Counted from the first letter of the stretch, positions 52,198 through 61,417 are shown. The stretch: 64,000 nt of DNA from JAWWPG01 sp033850885 (GCA_033850885.1 JAWWPG010000033.1:18145-82144), one strand, 5' to 3'. Notes: a model not told the origin generated them from the letters alone. Numbers and translations are program-made.

Positions 52198-52970
52198 CGG
52201 TCAACCGGATCTCCGTCGACCCGACGGCCGATGGGTCGACGCGGATGATGTCCGGTGCGGGCGCCGGGCGCCGGTTCGCCCGGGGGGCCAGGGAGCTCGT
52301 CATCATCCTGACAATCGCGCTCATCGCGTCGGCGCTGATCCGGGCCTTCGTCGCGCAGGCGTTCTATGTGCCGACCGGGTCGATGCTGCCGACGATCCAG
52401 CTGCACGACAAGATCCTGGTGAGCAGGATCGGCGGCATCCACCGTGGCGAGGTCGTGGTGTTCAAAGATCCCGGCGGCTGGATCCCGCCGAGTGAGAAGT
52501 CCGGGTCACCCGGGCCGATCCGTTCCGCCCTCGAGTTCATCGGGGTGCTGCCCCAGTCCAGCGACAACCATCTGGTCAAGCGGGTCATCGGCCTGCCCGG
52601 TGACCACCTCGTGTGCTGTACCCACGCGGGGAGGCTGACCATCAACGGGAAGCCGATCGACGAGTCGAGCTACCTCTTCCAGGGCAGCGTCCCGGCCGAC
52701 CGGACCTCGTTCGACGTCGTCGTACCGGCTGGACACCTGTTCGTCCTGGGGGACCACCGCTACCGGTCGGGGGACTCGGCGTTCCACCTGCCGTCGCAGG
52801 GCGCGTTCGTCCCGGAGGACCTGGTCACCGGCCGAGCGATGGCGGTGATCTGGCCCCTCTCCGACGCGCACGTGATGCACATCCCGGCGGTGTTCGCCCA
52901 CATCCCGCCCGGAGAGCAACAGCCACCTGCCACCGGCGTCATCAAGCCGGCCCCGACGGCGAGACGGTGA
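52194..52970 (+). CDS. lepB: Signal peptidase I, second copy
   Basis: A shorter (258-residue) paralogue with one N-terminal helix (LVIILTIALIASALIRAFV), catalytic Ser63 in PTGSM and Lys129 in HLVKRVIGLPGD. The box-E region reads GDHRYRSGDS instead of GDNRDNSADS, so substrate preference may differ. ATG overlaps the first lepB stop (ATGA). Adjacent multiple signal peptidases are known in streptomycetes. Its C-terminus is proline-rich. Confidence 0.93.
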   Translation: MTVNRISVDPTADGSTRMMSGAGAGRRFARGARELVIILTIALIASALIRAFVAQAFYVPTGSMLPTIQLHDKILVSRIGGIHRGEVVVFKDPGGWIPPSEKSGSPGPIRSALEFIGVLPQSSDNHLVKRVIGLPGDHLVCCTHAGRLTINGKPIDESSYLFQGSVPADRTSFDVVVPAGHLFVLGDHRYRSGDSAFHLPSQGAFVPEDLVTGRAMAVIWPLSDAHVMHIPAVFAHIPPGEQQPPATGVIKPAPTARR

Positions 52971-52983
52971 CCTCCTCCCGACC

Positions 52984-53727
52984 ATGACGCCACTACCCAA
53001 GGGCAGCACGATCCGACGCGACGCGGGTTTGTACGGGTACGAGCGGGCGCTCCGGCGGGCGGGTCTGGCGCCGATCGCGGGCGTCGACGAGGCGGGCCGG
53101 GGCGCCTGCGCCGGGCCGCTGGTCGCGGCGGCGGCGATCCTGCCGGAGGGAAGCGCAGGGATCGTGCCGGGACTCGCCGACTCGAAGCTGCTGAGCGCGA
53201 AGGCGAGAGAGGCCTGCTACCAGCAGGTGGTACGGCGTGCCGTCGCCTGGGCGGTCGTGGTGGTGGACTCGGCGAGGTGCGACGAGCTCGGGATGCACGT
53301 GGCGAACGTGGCGGCGCTACGGCGCAGTCTGGCCAGGCTCGAGGTTCGGCCGCGTTACGTGCTGACCGACGGGTTCCCGGTCGACGGGCTCGGCGTCCCG
53401 GGGCTCGCCATGTGGAAGGGCGACCGGGTCGCCGCCTGCATCTCGGCTGCGTCGGTGCTGGCCAAGGTCACCCGGGACCGCATCATGTGCGAGCTGCATC
53501 GCGAGTTTCCCGCGTACCACTTCGACGTACACAAGGGCTACTGCACGAAGGAGCACCAGGAGGCGCTCGCCCGGAGCGGTCCTTGCCCGGTCCACCGCCG
53601 GCGCTTCGTCAACGTTCGGCGGGCGGAGAGCGGTCGCGAGGAGTGGTCGTTCGCGGGCTGGGAGGATCAGGACATGGAGCCAGCGGACCAAGACATGGAG
53701 CCAACGGAGATGTCTGATGAGTGCTGA
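52984..53727 (+). CDS. rnhB: Ribonuclease HII
   Basis: RNase HII removes ribonucleotides from DNA. Catalytic residues are Asp35 and Glu36 in GVDEAGRGACAGP and Asp129 in VLTDGFP; VAACISAASVLAKVTRDRIM and FDVHKGYCTKEH complete the family pattern. The 247-residue protein ends with an acidic tail that contains a duplicated DQDMEP segment. It overlaps the DUF2469 start by 11 bp. Confidence 0.95.
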   Translation: MTPLPKGSTIRRDAGLYGYERALRRAGLAPIAGVDEAGRGACAGPLVAAAAILPEGSAGIVPGLADSKLLSAKAREACYQQVVRRAVAWAVVVVDSARCDELGMHVANVAALRRSLARLEVRPRYVLTDGFPVDGLGVPGLAMWKGDRVAACISAASVLAKVTRDRIMCELHREFPAYHFDVHKGYCTKEHQEALARSGPCPVHRRRFVNVRRAESGREEWSFAGWEDQDMEPADQDMEPTEMSDEC

Positions 53728-54025
53728 GGACTTGGAGAAGTACGAGACCGAGATGGAGCTCCAGCTCTATCGCGAGTACCGCGATGTCGTCACCATCTTC
53801 ACCTACGTCGTGGAGACCGACCGGCGCTTCTACCTGTGCAACCAGGTCGACCTGAAGGTCCGCACGGAGTCGGGAGATGCCTACTTCGAGGTCACGATGA
53901 GCGACGCGTGGGTATGGGACATGTACCGGCCGGCCCGCTTCGCCAAGAACGTCAAGGTGGTCACCTTCAAGGACGTCAACATCGAGGAGCTGGCCGCCAC
54001 CGACCTGCAGCCGCCAAAACCGTAA
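53717..54025 (+). CDS. DUF2469 family protein
   Basis: The 102-residue acidic protein begins MSAEDLEKYETEMELQLYRE, the hallmark of DUF2469, a small actinobacterial family always near rnhB and yraN. Function is unknown; the strong conservation and cytosolic, cysteine-poor composition suggest a core role. ATG 53717 overlaps rnhB in a different frame. Confidence 0.93.
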   Translation: MSAEDLEKYETEMELQLYREYRDVVTIFTYVVETDRRFYLCNQVDLKVRTESGDAYFEVTMSDAWVWDMYRPARFAKNVKVVTFKDVNIEELAATDLQPPKP

Positions 54026-54131
54026 CGGCCCGTCCACAGCCGCAGCCCACCCTCGGGCTCGTCCACAGGCGCGCGGAACGGCTTCGGCGCTTGTCCCCGC
54101 CGGCCCGCAGGCTTGACCGCGGAGGTGGCAG

Positions 54132-54500
54132 ATGGCAGCGACATACGCCCACCGCAAGGCGCTCGGCGACTACGGAGAACGGCTCGCCGTGCGCGAGCTG
54201 CAGCGGCTGGGTCTTGCCGTGCTCGACCGCAACTGGCGATGCGGTCAAGGCGAGATCGACATCGTCGCCGAGCATGGTGATGAGCTCGTCGTGTGCGAGG
54301 TCAAGACTCGGACGAGTGACCGGTACGGAAGCGCGGTGCAGGCGATCACTGAGCAGAAGGCTGCGCGCTTGCACCGGCTCGGTCTCTCCTGGGCCAGGGA
54401 TCACCAGCGCACGTTCGATCGACTGCGAGTCGACGTCGTCACGGTCCTGCTCGCCCCCCGCACGCCCGCGTGTGTCACGCACTACCCAGGTCTGGCCTGA
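54132..54500 (+). CDS. yraN: UPF0102 endonuclease-fold protein YraN
   Basis: The 122-residue protein has the restriction-endonuclease-like core: GDYGERLAVRELQRLG, then QGEIDIVAEHGDELVVCEVKTR with the putative D-(E)xK metal site. It is predicted to be a DNA- or Holliday-junction-related nuclease; biochemical function is unproven. It abuts the ComM gene without a gap. Confidence 0.92.
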   Translation: MAATYAHRKALGDYGERLAVRELQRLGLAVLDRNWRCGQGEIDIVAEHGDELVVCEVKTRTSDRYGSAVQAITEQKAARLHRLGLSWARDHQRTFDRLRVDVVTVLLAPRTPACVTHYPGLA

Positions 54501-56081
54501 ATGGGCACCGGGATCGCCTACTCGGTCTCACTCGACGGGGTGATCGGCCGCCTCGTATGCGTCGAGGCCGACATCAGCCCAGGCATCCCCGGCTGGGCGC
54601 TGAGCGGTCTGCCGGACGCGTCGGTCGCGGAGTCCCGCGACAGGTGCCGGGCCGCCATCATCAACAGCTTTCAGAAGTGGCCCGACCTCAAGATCACCGT
54701 CGGAATGTATCCGGCCGATGTCAGGAAGGTCGGCAGCCACTACGACCTGCCGATCGCCCTCGCGCTGTTGCTCGCCCAGGGCAAGCTGCCGCCCGGGTGC
54801 CTCCACTCGACCGTCGCGTTCGGTGAGCTCGGCCTCGACGGGCGGCTGCGTGCGGTCCCCGGTGTGCTGCCCGCAGTCCTCTCGGCGTACGACAACGGTG
54901 TTGAACGCGTCATCGTACCGGCCGCCAACGCGCCAGAGGCCCAGCTGATCGACGGCCTCGAGGTGATCGGGGCCGTCTCGCTGGCGGAGTGCATCGCGCT
55001 GCTGAGCGGCGAGGACCCGCCCGAGCGGGATGACGTCGTCCCACTGATGGCGGAGCTGTCGGCGGTCGGCAGGAAAGACCTCGGCGGTGAGGAGGGCGAC
55101 CTGAGTGACGTCCGCGGGCAGCGTCAGACCCGCTGGTGCGTGGAGGTCGCGGCCGCGGGTCGTCACCACCTGTTCCTCGAAGGACCGCCGGGGGCGGGCA
55201 AGACCATGCTCGCCGAGCGCTTTCCGCGGCTGCTGCCCGACCTCGAGCTGTGGCAGTCGATCGAGGTCACCAAGGTGCACTCACTCGCAGGCCTGCTCGC
55301 TCGCGACGACCCTCGAGTGACCCGGCCGCCGTACCAGGCACCGAATCACGCGGACACGGTTCCTTCGGTGATCGGAGGCGGCACCCGGATGATCAAGCCG
55401 GGTGCGATCAGCCTGGCTCATCACGGCGTGCTTTTCCTCGACGAGGCTCTCGAGTTCCGCCCCACGGTGCACGACGCGTTGCGGCAGCCCCTCGAAAGCG
55501 GTGAGATCACCATCCGGCGGTCGGACGGCGCGGCTCGTTTCCCCGCGCGCTTCCAGCTGATCCTGGCAGCGAACCCATGTCCTTGTGGGCTCGGGTACGG
55601 CAAGGGCGCGGACTGCACCTGTACGCCGTCGAGGCGGCGCCAGTACAAGGAGCGGCTGAGCGGTCCGGTCCGCGACCGGCTCGACATCGTGCACACGGTG
55701 CTGCCGGTGTCGAGGGCCGAGATGCGGCAGCAGGTGGGGTTCGAGGGCTCGAGTCTCGCGGTCGCGCACCGGGTCACGGCGGCCCGGGAGCGCGCGAGGG
55801 CGCGTTTCGCGGGAATGCCCTGGCAGACGAACGCGGAGGTGCCCGGTTTCGAGTTCAGGCGACGCTGCCCGCTGCCGCCCGACGTGGCGGAGCCGATCGA
55901 GGATCTGGTGGCCCGCGGGAAGCTCACCCAGCGAGGAGCCGACCGGGTCGCCCGCCTGGCGTGGACCGTGGCGGACCTGGCCGGACGAGAGCGGCCCGGG
56001 CTCACCGACGTCCAGGAGGCGGTGTTCCTACGCACGAGGGGCGTGCACGGGTGCAGCGGTGGCGCCAGCAGGGTGGCCTGA
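54501..56081 (+). CDS. comM: Mg-chelatase-like AAA+ ATPase ComM/YifB
   Basis: ComM is a hexameric helicase that drives branch migration during natural transformation in other bacteria. The 526-residue protein has an N-terminal LonC-like domain (VSLDGVIGRLVCVEADIS...GLPDASVAES) and an AAA+ core with Walker A GPPGAGKTML and Walker B LFLDEALEF. The C-terminal Mg_chelatase lid follows a zinc-type CPCGLGYGKGADCTC cluster. It is followed by dprA with a one-base stop/start overlap. Confidence 0.94.
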   Translation: MGTGIAYSVSLDGVIGRLVCVEADISPGIPGWALSGLPDASVAESRDRCRAAIINSFQKWPDLKITVGMYPADVRKVGSHYDLPIALALLLAQGKLPPGCLHSTVAFGELGLDGRLRAVPGVLPAVLSAYDNGVERVIVPAANAPEAQLIDGLEVIGAVSLAECIALLSGEDPPERDDVVPLMAELSAVGRKDLGGEEGDLSDVRGQRQTRWCVEVAAAGRHHLFLEGPPGAGKTMLAERFPRLLPDLELWQSIEVTKVHSLAGLLARDDPRVTRPPYQAPNHADTVPSVIGGGTRMIKPGAISLAHHGVLFLDEALEFRPTVHDALRQPLESGEITIRRSDGAARFPARFQLILAANPCPCGLGYGKGADCTCTPSRRRQYKERLSGPVRDRLDIVHTVLPVSRAEMRQQVGFEGSSLAVAHRVTAARERARARFAGMPWQTNAEVPGFEFRRRCPLPPDVAEPIEDLVARGKLTQRGADRVARLAWTVADLAGRERPGLTDVQEAVFLRTRGVHGCSGGASRVA

Positions 56082-57232
56082 TGCCGGAGCTGGACGCGGA
56101 GCGGTTGGCCCGGATACAGATGACCCGGGTCGCCGAGCCGGGTGACCCCGACGCGTGCCGTCTGGTGCGGGAGCACTCGGCGGTTGCACTCGTCCAACGG
56201 CTGAGGTCTGGCCGGCTGCCGTCTCCGAAGGCCCAGTCATGGGCGGAGCGGCTGGCCGGCGTCGACGTCGACGCGATGCTGATAGCCGCTGAGCGGGTGT
56301 CGGCCCGTTACCTGGTGCCGGACGACCCGGAATGGCCGGACGGGCTCACCGACCTCCGGTGGCTCGAGTCCGCTGCCGGCGACCGGCTGGCCGGAGAGCC
56401 GTTCGGTCTGTGGGTGCGGGGAACGCTGGCGCTCTCCGAGCTGTCCGGAACGGCGGTCGCGATCGTCGGTGCGAGGGCGTCGACCGAGTACGGCGACCAT
56501 GTGGCCGGCTCCATCGCCGCCGGCTGTGCCGCCCGTGGCCGGGTCGTGGTCTCGGGGGGCGCCTACGGGATCGACGCCGCTGCCCACCGGGGTGCGCTCG
56601 CGGCCGAGGGCCGGACGGCCGCTGTGCTGGCGTCCGGCATCGACCGGCTGTACCCGGTCGGCCACGACGGTCTGCTGGAGGAGCTCACCTGCTCTGGCCT
56701 GCTGGTGAGCGAGGCCGCGCCCGGCTGTGCTCCGAGCAGGTCACGCTTCCTCGTGCGGAACAGGCTCATCGCGGCCCTCTCAGCGGGCACGGTGGTTGTG
56801 GAGGCCGCACTGCGCAGCGGCTCCCTGAACACCGCGCGCTGGGCCCGCGACATCGGTCGGGTGCTGATGGGTGTCCCGGGGCCCGTCACCTCGATGATGT
56901 CGGCCGGCGTGCACGAGATGCTCCGGCAGCCGGAGAGCGTGCTCGTCACCGACGCGGACGAGGTGCTGGAGCTGGTGTCGCCGATCGGCACCGCGCCTGC
57001 GCCGGTGAAGCAGGGTCCTGTCCTAGCCCGGGACAGCCTTGACGACGCATCGCGGCGCTTGCTCGACGCGACGCCGCTGGTGGCGGCGGCCCCCGCCGGC
57101 TCGATCGCGACCATCGCCGGGATGACCGCGCCGCAGGCCCTGGAAAGGCTGGCCGAGCTGGCCCGGATCGGTCTCGTCATCCGGGTCGCGAACGGCTGGC
57201 GGCTTCCTCCGACCGGGCCCGACGCGCCGTAG
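56081..57232 (+). CDS. dprA: DNA-processing protein DprA
   Basis: DprA loads RecA on incoming single-stranded DNA. The 383-residue product has a Rossmann-like core with VAIVGARASTEYG, VVSGGAYGIDAAAHRGAL and FLVRNRLIAALSAGTVVVEA, and a C-terminal winged-helix (DprA_WH) region. ATG 56081 shares one base with the comM stop. Adjacent comM and dprA suggest a DNA-uptake/recombination module. Confidence 0.95.
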   Translation: MPELDAERLARIQMTRVAEPGDPDACRLVREHSAVALVQRLRSGRLPSPKAQSWAERLAGVDVDAMLIAAERVSARYLVPDDPEWPDGLTDLRWLESAAGDRLAGEPFGLWVRGTLALSELSGTAVAIVGARASTEYGDHVAGSIAAGCAARGRVVVSGGAYGIDAAAHRGALAAEGRTAAVLASGIDRLYPVGHDGLLEELTCSGLLVSEAAPGCAPSRSRFLVRNRLIAALSAGTVVVEAALRSGSLNTARWARDIGRVLMGVPGPVTSMMSAGVHEMLRQPESVLVTDADEVLELVSPIGTAPAPVKQGPVLARDSLDDASRRLLDATPLVAAAPAGSIATIAGMTAPQALERLAELARIGLVIRVANGWRLPPTGPDAP

Positions 57233-57268
57233 CCGCCTGGGCCGGGTGGGCGATGCGAGACTTGCCGG

Positions 57269-58201
57269 ATGGTGGGTCGTCGCGAGCTGGCGGAGCCGCT
57301 CGCCGGTGTGCTCGCCGCCTACGAGCGCCACCTGGTGCTCGAGCGCGATGTCACGCCGCACACGGTCCGGGCGTACCTGTCCGACGTGGCGGACCTCTTC
57401 GAGCACCTCACGCTCCTCGGCTGCGTCGAGCTGGCCGGGCTCGACATCAGGATGCTCCGAAGCTGGCTGGCGAAGCAGCAGACGCTCGGCAAGGCACGCA
57501 CCACGATCGCCCGCCGGGCCACGGCGGTGCGCGTCTTCACGGCCTGGGCATATCACGTGGGGCTCCTTCCCGCAGACCCCGGTGCCCTTCTCGGCAGCCC
57601 GAAGCCGCACCGGACCCTTCCTGCCGTGCTCGGCGTGGCCGATGTTCGGGCGTTGCTGGACGCGGCGCAGGAGCTGGTCGGTCCCGGCGACCCGGTGGCC
57701 CTGCGTGACCTGGCTGTCCTCGAGCTGCTGTACGCGAGTGGGATCCGGGTGGGCGAGCTGGTCGCGCTCGACATCGACGACATCGACCCGGCACGCCGCG
57801 TCGTCCGGGTCTTCGGCAAGGGCCGCAAGGAACGGATGGCGCCGTACGGCGTCCCGGCCGAAGCAGCGCTCAACCGCTGGCTGGATGCCGGTCGCCCGCA
57901 CCTGCGACGAGTCGATGAAAGCGGGTCGGCGCTCTTCCTCGGGACCCGCGGCGGCCGCCTCGACCAGCGGGCTGTCCGGACCCTGGTGCATGCACGGCTC
58001 GCGGACGTCCCCGAGGCACCTGACACCGGTCCACACGGCCTGCGTCACACGGCGGCCACCCATCTGCTCGAGGGCGGGGCCGACCTGCGAGCAGTCCAGG
58101 AGATCCTCGGTCATGCGTCGCTTGCGACGACCCAGCTGTACACCCACGTCACGACGGAGCGGTTACGCGCGGCCTACAAACAGGCGCACCCTCGGGCCTG
58201 A
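57269..58201 (+). CDS. xerC: Tyrosine recombinase XerC-like
   Basis: The 310-residue site-specific recombinase resolves chromosome dimers at dif. Catalytic residues seen are Arg160 (SGIRVGEL), Lys184, His256 and Arg259 (HGLRH), His282 (LGHASL) and Tyr291 (QLYTH). The N-terminal SAM-like core-binding domain covers about 10-105. It could be XerC or XerD; position after dprA favours XerC. Confidence 0.92.
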   Translation: MVGRRELAEPLAGVLAAYERHLVLERDVTPHTVRAYLSDVADLFEHLTLLGCVELAGLDIRMLRSWLAKQQTLGKARTTIARRATAVRVFTAWAYHVGLLPADPGALLGSPKPHRTLPAVLGVADVRALLDAAQELVGPGDPVALRDLAVLELLYASGIRVGELVALDIDDIDPARRVVRVFGKGRKERMAPYGVPAEAALNRWLDAGRPHLRRVDESGSALFLGTRGGRLDQRAVRTLVHARLADVPEAPDTGPHGLRHTAATHLLEGGADLRAVQEILGHASLATTQLYTHVTTERLRAAYKQAHPRA

Positions 58202-58211
58202 GCTTGAGGCC

Positions 58212-58904
58212 TCACCCCTGTCTCGGCCACCGGTTCGCCCAGCCGGCCGCGAGCCCGCCGGCCGCTCCGGAAGCGGTGACTAGCGCGGCGACCGAGGCGA
58301 GGTGTTCCGCGACTCCGCCGGAACGCGCCATCGGGCGCGCCGGCAGCGACGAGGCCGGCGGCGCCTGCGGAGCACGCCTCGCCTCGCCGCCGAGTCCGGC
58401 GATCGGCTTCAGGCGCACCGGCCGCGGGCCGAGCAGGGGCAACGGGTCGAGGTAGACCTCCCCGCGCTTCACCCCCAGATGCAGGCACGCCGCGGGCAGA
58501 CAGTGGGAGTGCACCAGTTCCAGCGAGCCGATCGGCTGCCCGGCACGGACGGTCGTGCCCGCCGGCACCAGGGCAGCGACCGGCTGGTAGGTCGACCGGA
58601 GACCTCCATGGTCGACCACGACGACGCCCCGGCCGGCAACCGAGCCTGCGAACGTGACGGTCCCGCCTCCGATCGCGAGCACGGGCTGGCCCAGGGAGCC
58701 CAGCAGGTCGACGCCACGGTGACCGGGACCGTAGGGAGCCGCGGGCGGCTCGAAGAACCGCACCACCGGCGGAACCGGCTCCATCGGCCAGACCCAGCGA
58801 CCAGGCACGGCATTCGCCGCGAAGTCGGGTGCGGCGAAAGCGGCATGGAGAAGGGCAAGCAGGACGCCGAGAACGAGCGCCTTGGCCATGATGAGCTGTC
58901 TCAT
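58212..58904 (-). CDS. M23-fold peptidase-like protein, probably inactive
   Basis: About 230 residues with a signal sequence (MAKALVLGVLLALLHAAFA) and an LytM/M23 beta domain (GHRGVDLLG with His62 and Asp66 as metal ligands, CLHLGV with His142). Both catalytic-base histidines look lost: the HxH motif is C140-L-H142 and the YxHL motif is YQPV at 106-109. It may be a non-catalytic peptidoglycan-binding or hydrolase-activator protein, as known for EnvC-like M23 proteins. ATG 58904 is chosen from several closely spaced starts; an upstream ATG at 58931 is possible. Confidence 0.82.
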   Translation of the reverse strand: MRQLIMAKALVLGVLLALLHAAFAAPDFAANAVPGRWVWPMEPVPPVVRFFEPPAAPYGPGHRGVDLLGSLGQPVLAIGGGTVTFAGSVAGRGVVVVDHGGLRSTYQPVAALVPAGTTVRAGQPIGSLELVHSHCLPAACLHLGVKRGEVYLDPLPLLGPRPVRLKPIAGLGGEARRAPQAPPASSLPARPMARSGGVAEHLASVAALVTASGAAGGLAAGWANRWPRQG

Positions 58905-59019
58905 GGGCACGAGCCTGACCAACGCGACCATTGTCACGCCAGCCGTTCGTGGTTGCCTGTGGAGAGGTGACGGTTTCGGCTGCCCCGGTGGATACAAGGC
59001 CGGCCCCAACCTCCCCCTC

Positions 59020-59087
59020 CCCGCGAATTGCGGGATAGTTGCCCTTTCCCTGGCGCTCTCGAGGTGCACTTTCCCGCAATTGACGGG
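59020..59087. repeat. Dispersed hairpin repeat, copy 2
   Basis: Arms at 59020-59039 (CCCGCGAATTGCGGGATAGT) and 59068-59087 are inverted copies (17 of 20). The element shares its left arm and the GAGGTGCACTTTCCCGCAA junction with copy 1 at 22815-22882. Both are intergenic and begin after a CTCC run. Confidence 0.7.
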
Positions 59088-59092
59088 GGTCT

Positions 59093-59121
59093 TTGGGCCG
59101 GCCAGTCAGGTGCCTTACAAT
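59093..59121 (+). promoter_or_regulatory. Candidate rpsB promoter
   Basis: TTGGGC (59093-59098) and TACAAT (59116-59121) are 17 bp apart. A start near 59128 gives a leader of about 225 bases before the rpsB ATG at 59352, long enough for autoregulation. Confidence 0.5.
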
Positions 59122-59351
59122 GAACGCAGCGGCCCGTTTAGGCGGGTCGACTTCGCACGTTCACCCACCGCGACCTGGTCGTGGGCGCGTGCCGTGGTCT
59201 CACCGGCGGACCCCGCAAGGACCGTCCGAGAGTCGCTACGCGCGTGGACGTCAGGGTCTCGATGACCATCGAGACGACAACCGCATATGCGGCCCGCTCC
59301 GGCGGCTGCCGCAGACATCGGTGCCCGGGAGGCACCCAAGGGAGGAACGCC

Positions 59352-60509
59352 ATGGCCGTCGTGTCCATGCGCCAGCTGCTCGAGAGCGGCGTCCACTTCG
59401 GGCATCAGACCCGTCGCTGGAACCCGAAGATGAAGCGATTCATCATGACCGAGCGCAACGGCATCTACATCATCGACCTGCAGCAGTCGCTGGCATTCAT
59501 CGACCGCAGCTACGCCTTCATCAAGGGTGCAGTGGCCTCCGGCGGCAACGTGCTGTTCGTCGGAACCAAGAAGCAGGCTCAGGAGGCGATCGAGGAGCAG
59601 GCCAAGCGGGTCGGCATGCCGTTCGTCAGCCAGCGCTGGCTGGGCGGGATGCTGACGAACTTCCAGACCGTCCACCAGCGCATCCAGCGGCTCAAGGAGC
59701 TCGAGGAGATCGACTTCGACGATGTGAATGCGTCCGGCCGCACGAAGAAGGAGCTCCTCCACATGCGGCGCGAGAAGGACAAGCTCGACCGCACGCTGGG
59801 CGGCATCCGTGACATGGCGAGGGTCCCGGCAGCCGTCTGGATCGTCGACACGAACAAGGAGCACCTGGCCGTCAACGAGGCTCGCAAGCTCGGCATCCCC
59901 GTGGTGGCGATCCTCGACAGCAACTGCGACCCCGACGTTGTGGACTACCCGATTCCCGGCAACGACGACGCGATCCGGTCGGTCACACTGCTCACGCGGG
60001 TGGTCGCGGACGCGGTCGCGGACGGCCTGATGGCCCGGGCCGGTGTGAAGAGCGGTGACGAGGCGCCCGGCGAGGAGCTCGGGGCCGAGGAGCCGCTGGC
60101 CGAGTGGGAGCGCGAGCTCCTCGAGCGGCAGCCGTCCGGTCCACCCGACGGATCCGCGCCGGCGCCTGCCGCCCTGGCACCCGCTGCCGCTGAAACCGCG
60201 GCCCCCGCCGCAGCCACCGCAGAGCCCGTGGTAGCCACCGCAGAGCCCGTGGCGGCCGTCGTCGAGCCGGCGGCCACGCCCAGCGCCGACGAGGCGGAGC
60301 CCGAGGTCGCCCAGGTGACGCCGGCCGCTCCGGCTGACGCCGCCCCGGCGCCTGCCGTTTCCGAGGTCCCGGCGACCACCGCGTCTGACGCCGGGTCGAC
60401 CGACGCCGACGCGACGACCGTTGCCGGCGCGGCGGCCCCGACCGACGACACCCCGACCGACGACACCCCGACCGACGACACCCCTGTCGGCGACCCCGCG
60501 CAGAGCTGA
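59352..60509 (+). CDS. rpsB: 30S ribosomal protein S2 with long Ala/Pro/Asp tail
   Basis: The 385-residue S2 has the canonical core to about residue 235 (SMRQLLESGVHFGHQTRRWNP ... NSNCDPDVVDYPIPGNDDA-like region). The following roughly 150 residues are acidic and proline-rich, ending in three PTDDT repeats. The usual S2 length is 230-280. GGAGGAA precedes ATG 59352; an in-frame upstream extension is not similar to S2. It leads the rpsB-tsf-pyrH-frr-cdsA operon. Confidence 0.95.
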   Translation: MAVVSMRQLLESGVHFGHQTRRWNPKMKRFIMTERNGIYIIDLQQSLAFIDRSYAFIKGAVASGGNVLFVGTKKQAQEAIEEQAKRVGMPFVSQRWLGGMLTNFQTVHQRIQRLKELEEIDFDDVNASGRTKKELLHMRREKDKLDRTLGGIRDMARVPAAVWIVDTNKEHLAVNEARKLGIPVVAILDSNCDPDVVDYPIPGNDDAIRSVTLLTRVVADAVADGLMARAGVKSGDEAPGEELGAEEPLAEWERELLERQPSGPPDGSAPAPAALAPAAAETAAPAAATAEPVVATAEPVAAVVEPAATPSADEAEPEVAQVTPAAPADAAPAPAVSEVPATTASDAGSTDADATTVAGAAAPTDDTPTDDTPTDDTPVGDPAQS

Positions 60510-60595
60510 CCCACCCCCCAATCCGGTACGACGACCTGCCGCCCGCACGAGCGCGTCTGCCGGACCCCGACAGAGAACGGACTGAAGACACCACG

Positions 60596-61417
60596 ATGGC
60601 AACAATCCCCGCAGCAGACGTCAAGAGGCTCCGCGACGCCACCGGTGCCGGCATGCTGGACTCGAAGAACGCGCTCGTCGAGGCGGACGGCGACTTCGAG
60701 AAGGCGATCGAGGTGCTTCGGGTCAAGGGTCAGGACAAGGTCAAGAAGCGTGGCGCCGAGCGGACCGCTTCCGCGGGCCTTGTCGTCAACTCCGGGGGCG
60801 CCCTGGTGGAGCTCAACTCGGAGACCGACTTCGTCGCGAAGTCGGACAGCTTCATCTCGCTCGCGAACGAGATCGTGACCGCAGCCGAGCAGAGCAAGGC
60901 CGCGGACGCACAGACGCTTGCCGGGGTGACCCTGCCGTCCGGCAAGACGGTGGCAGGGGCCATCGAGTCCCTGGCGTCGGTCATCGGGGAGAAGCTCGAG
61001 CTAGGCCGGGTCACCTACTTCGACGGCAACGTCGTCACCTACATGCACCGCCGCTCGAGCGACCTGCCGCACGCCATTGGCGTCCTCGTCGCGTACGAGG
61101 GCGACAACACGGAGGCGGCGCGTGGCGTGGCGCAGCAGATCGCGGCGATGCGTCCGCAGTTCGTGACCCGTGCCGAGGTTCCGGAAGAGGTCGTCGCCAA
61201 GGAGCGCGAGATCGCCGAAGCCACCGCCCGCGAGGAGGGCAAGCCCGAGCAGGCGCTGCCGAGGATCATCGAGGGCCGCCTCAACGGCTACTTCAAGGAT
61301 GTCGTGCTGCTCGAGCAGCCCGCGGTCCAAGACAGCAAGCGCAGCGTCAAGGCGCTGCTCGACGAGGCCGGCGTCTCCGTGTCCAGGTTCGCGCGTTTCG
61401 AGGTCGGAGTCTCCTGA
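60596..61417 (+). CDS. tsf: Translation elongation factor Ts
   Basis: EF-Ts exchanges nucleotide on EF-Tu. The 273-residue protein has the N-terminal UBA motif (VKRLRDATGAGMLDSKNAL), the ETDFVAKSD segment and the core dimer domains. It follows rpsB by 86 bp, the conserved order. Confidence 0.97.
   Translation: MATIPAADVKRLRDATGAGMLDSKNALVEADGDFEKAIEVLRVKGQDKVKKRGAERTASAGLVVNSGGALVELNSETDFVAKSDSFISLANEIVTAAEQSKAADAQTLAGVTLPSGKTVAGAIESLASVIGEKLELGRVTYFDGNVVTYMHRRSSDLPHAIGVLVAYEGDNTEAARGVAQQIAAMRPQFVTRAEVPEEVVAKEREIAEATAREEGKPEQALPRIIEGRLNGYFKDVVLLEQPAVQDSKRSVKALLDEAGVSVSRFARFEVGVS

Larger units (their letters stand above)
58905..59351. other. M23-rpsB divergent gap
   Basis: This 447-bp region holds no gene. 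It contains the second copy of the dispersed hairpin element (59020-59087), a candidate rpsB promoter (59093-59121) and a long rpsB leader with a GC-rich hairpin near 59130-59150. The leader could carry an S2-responsive regulatory structure. Confidence 0.55.
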
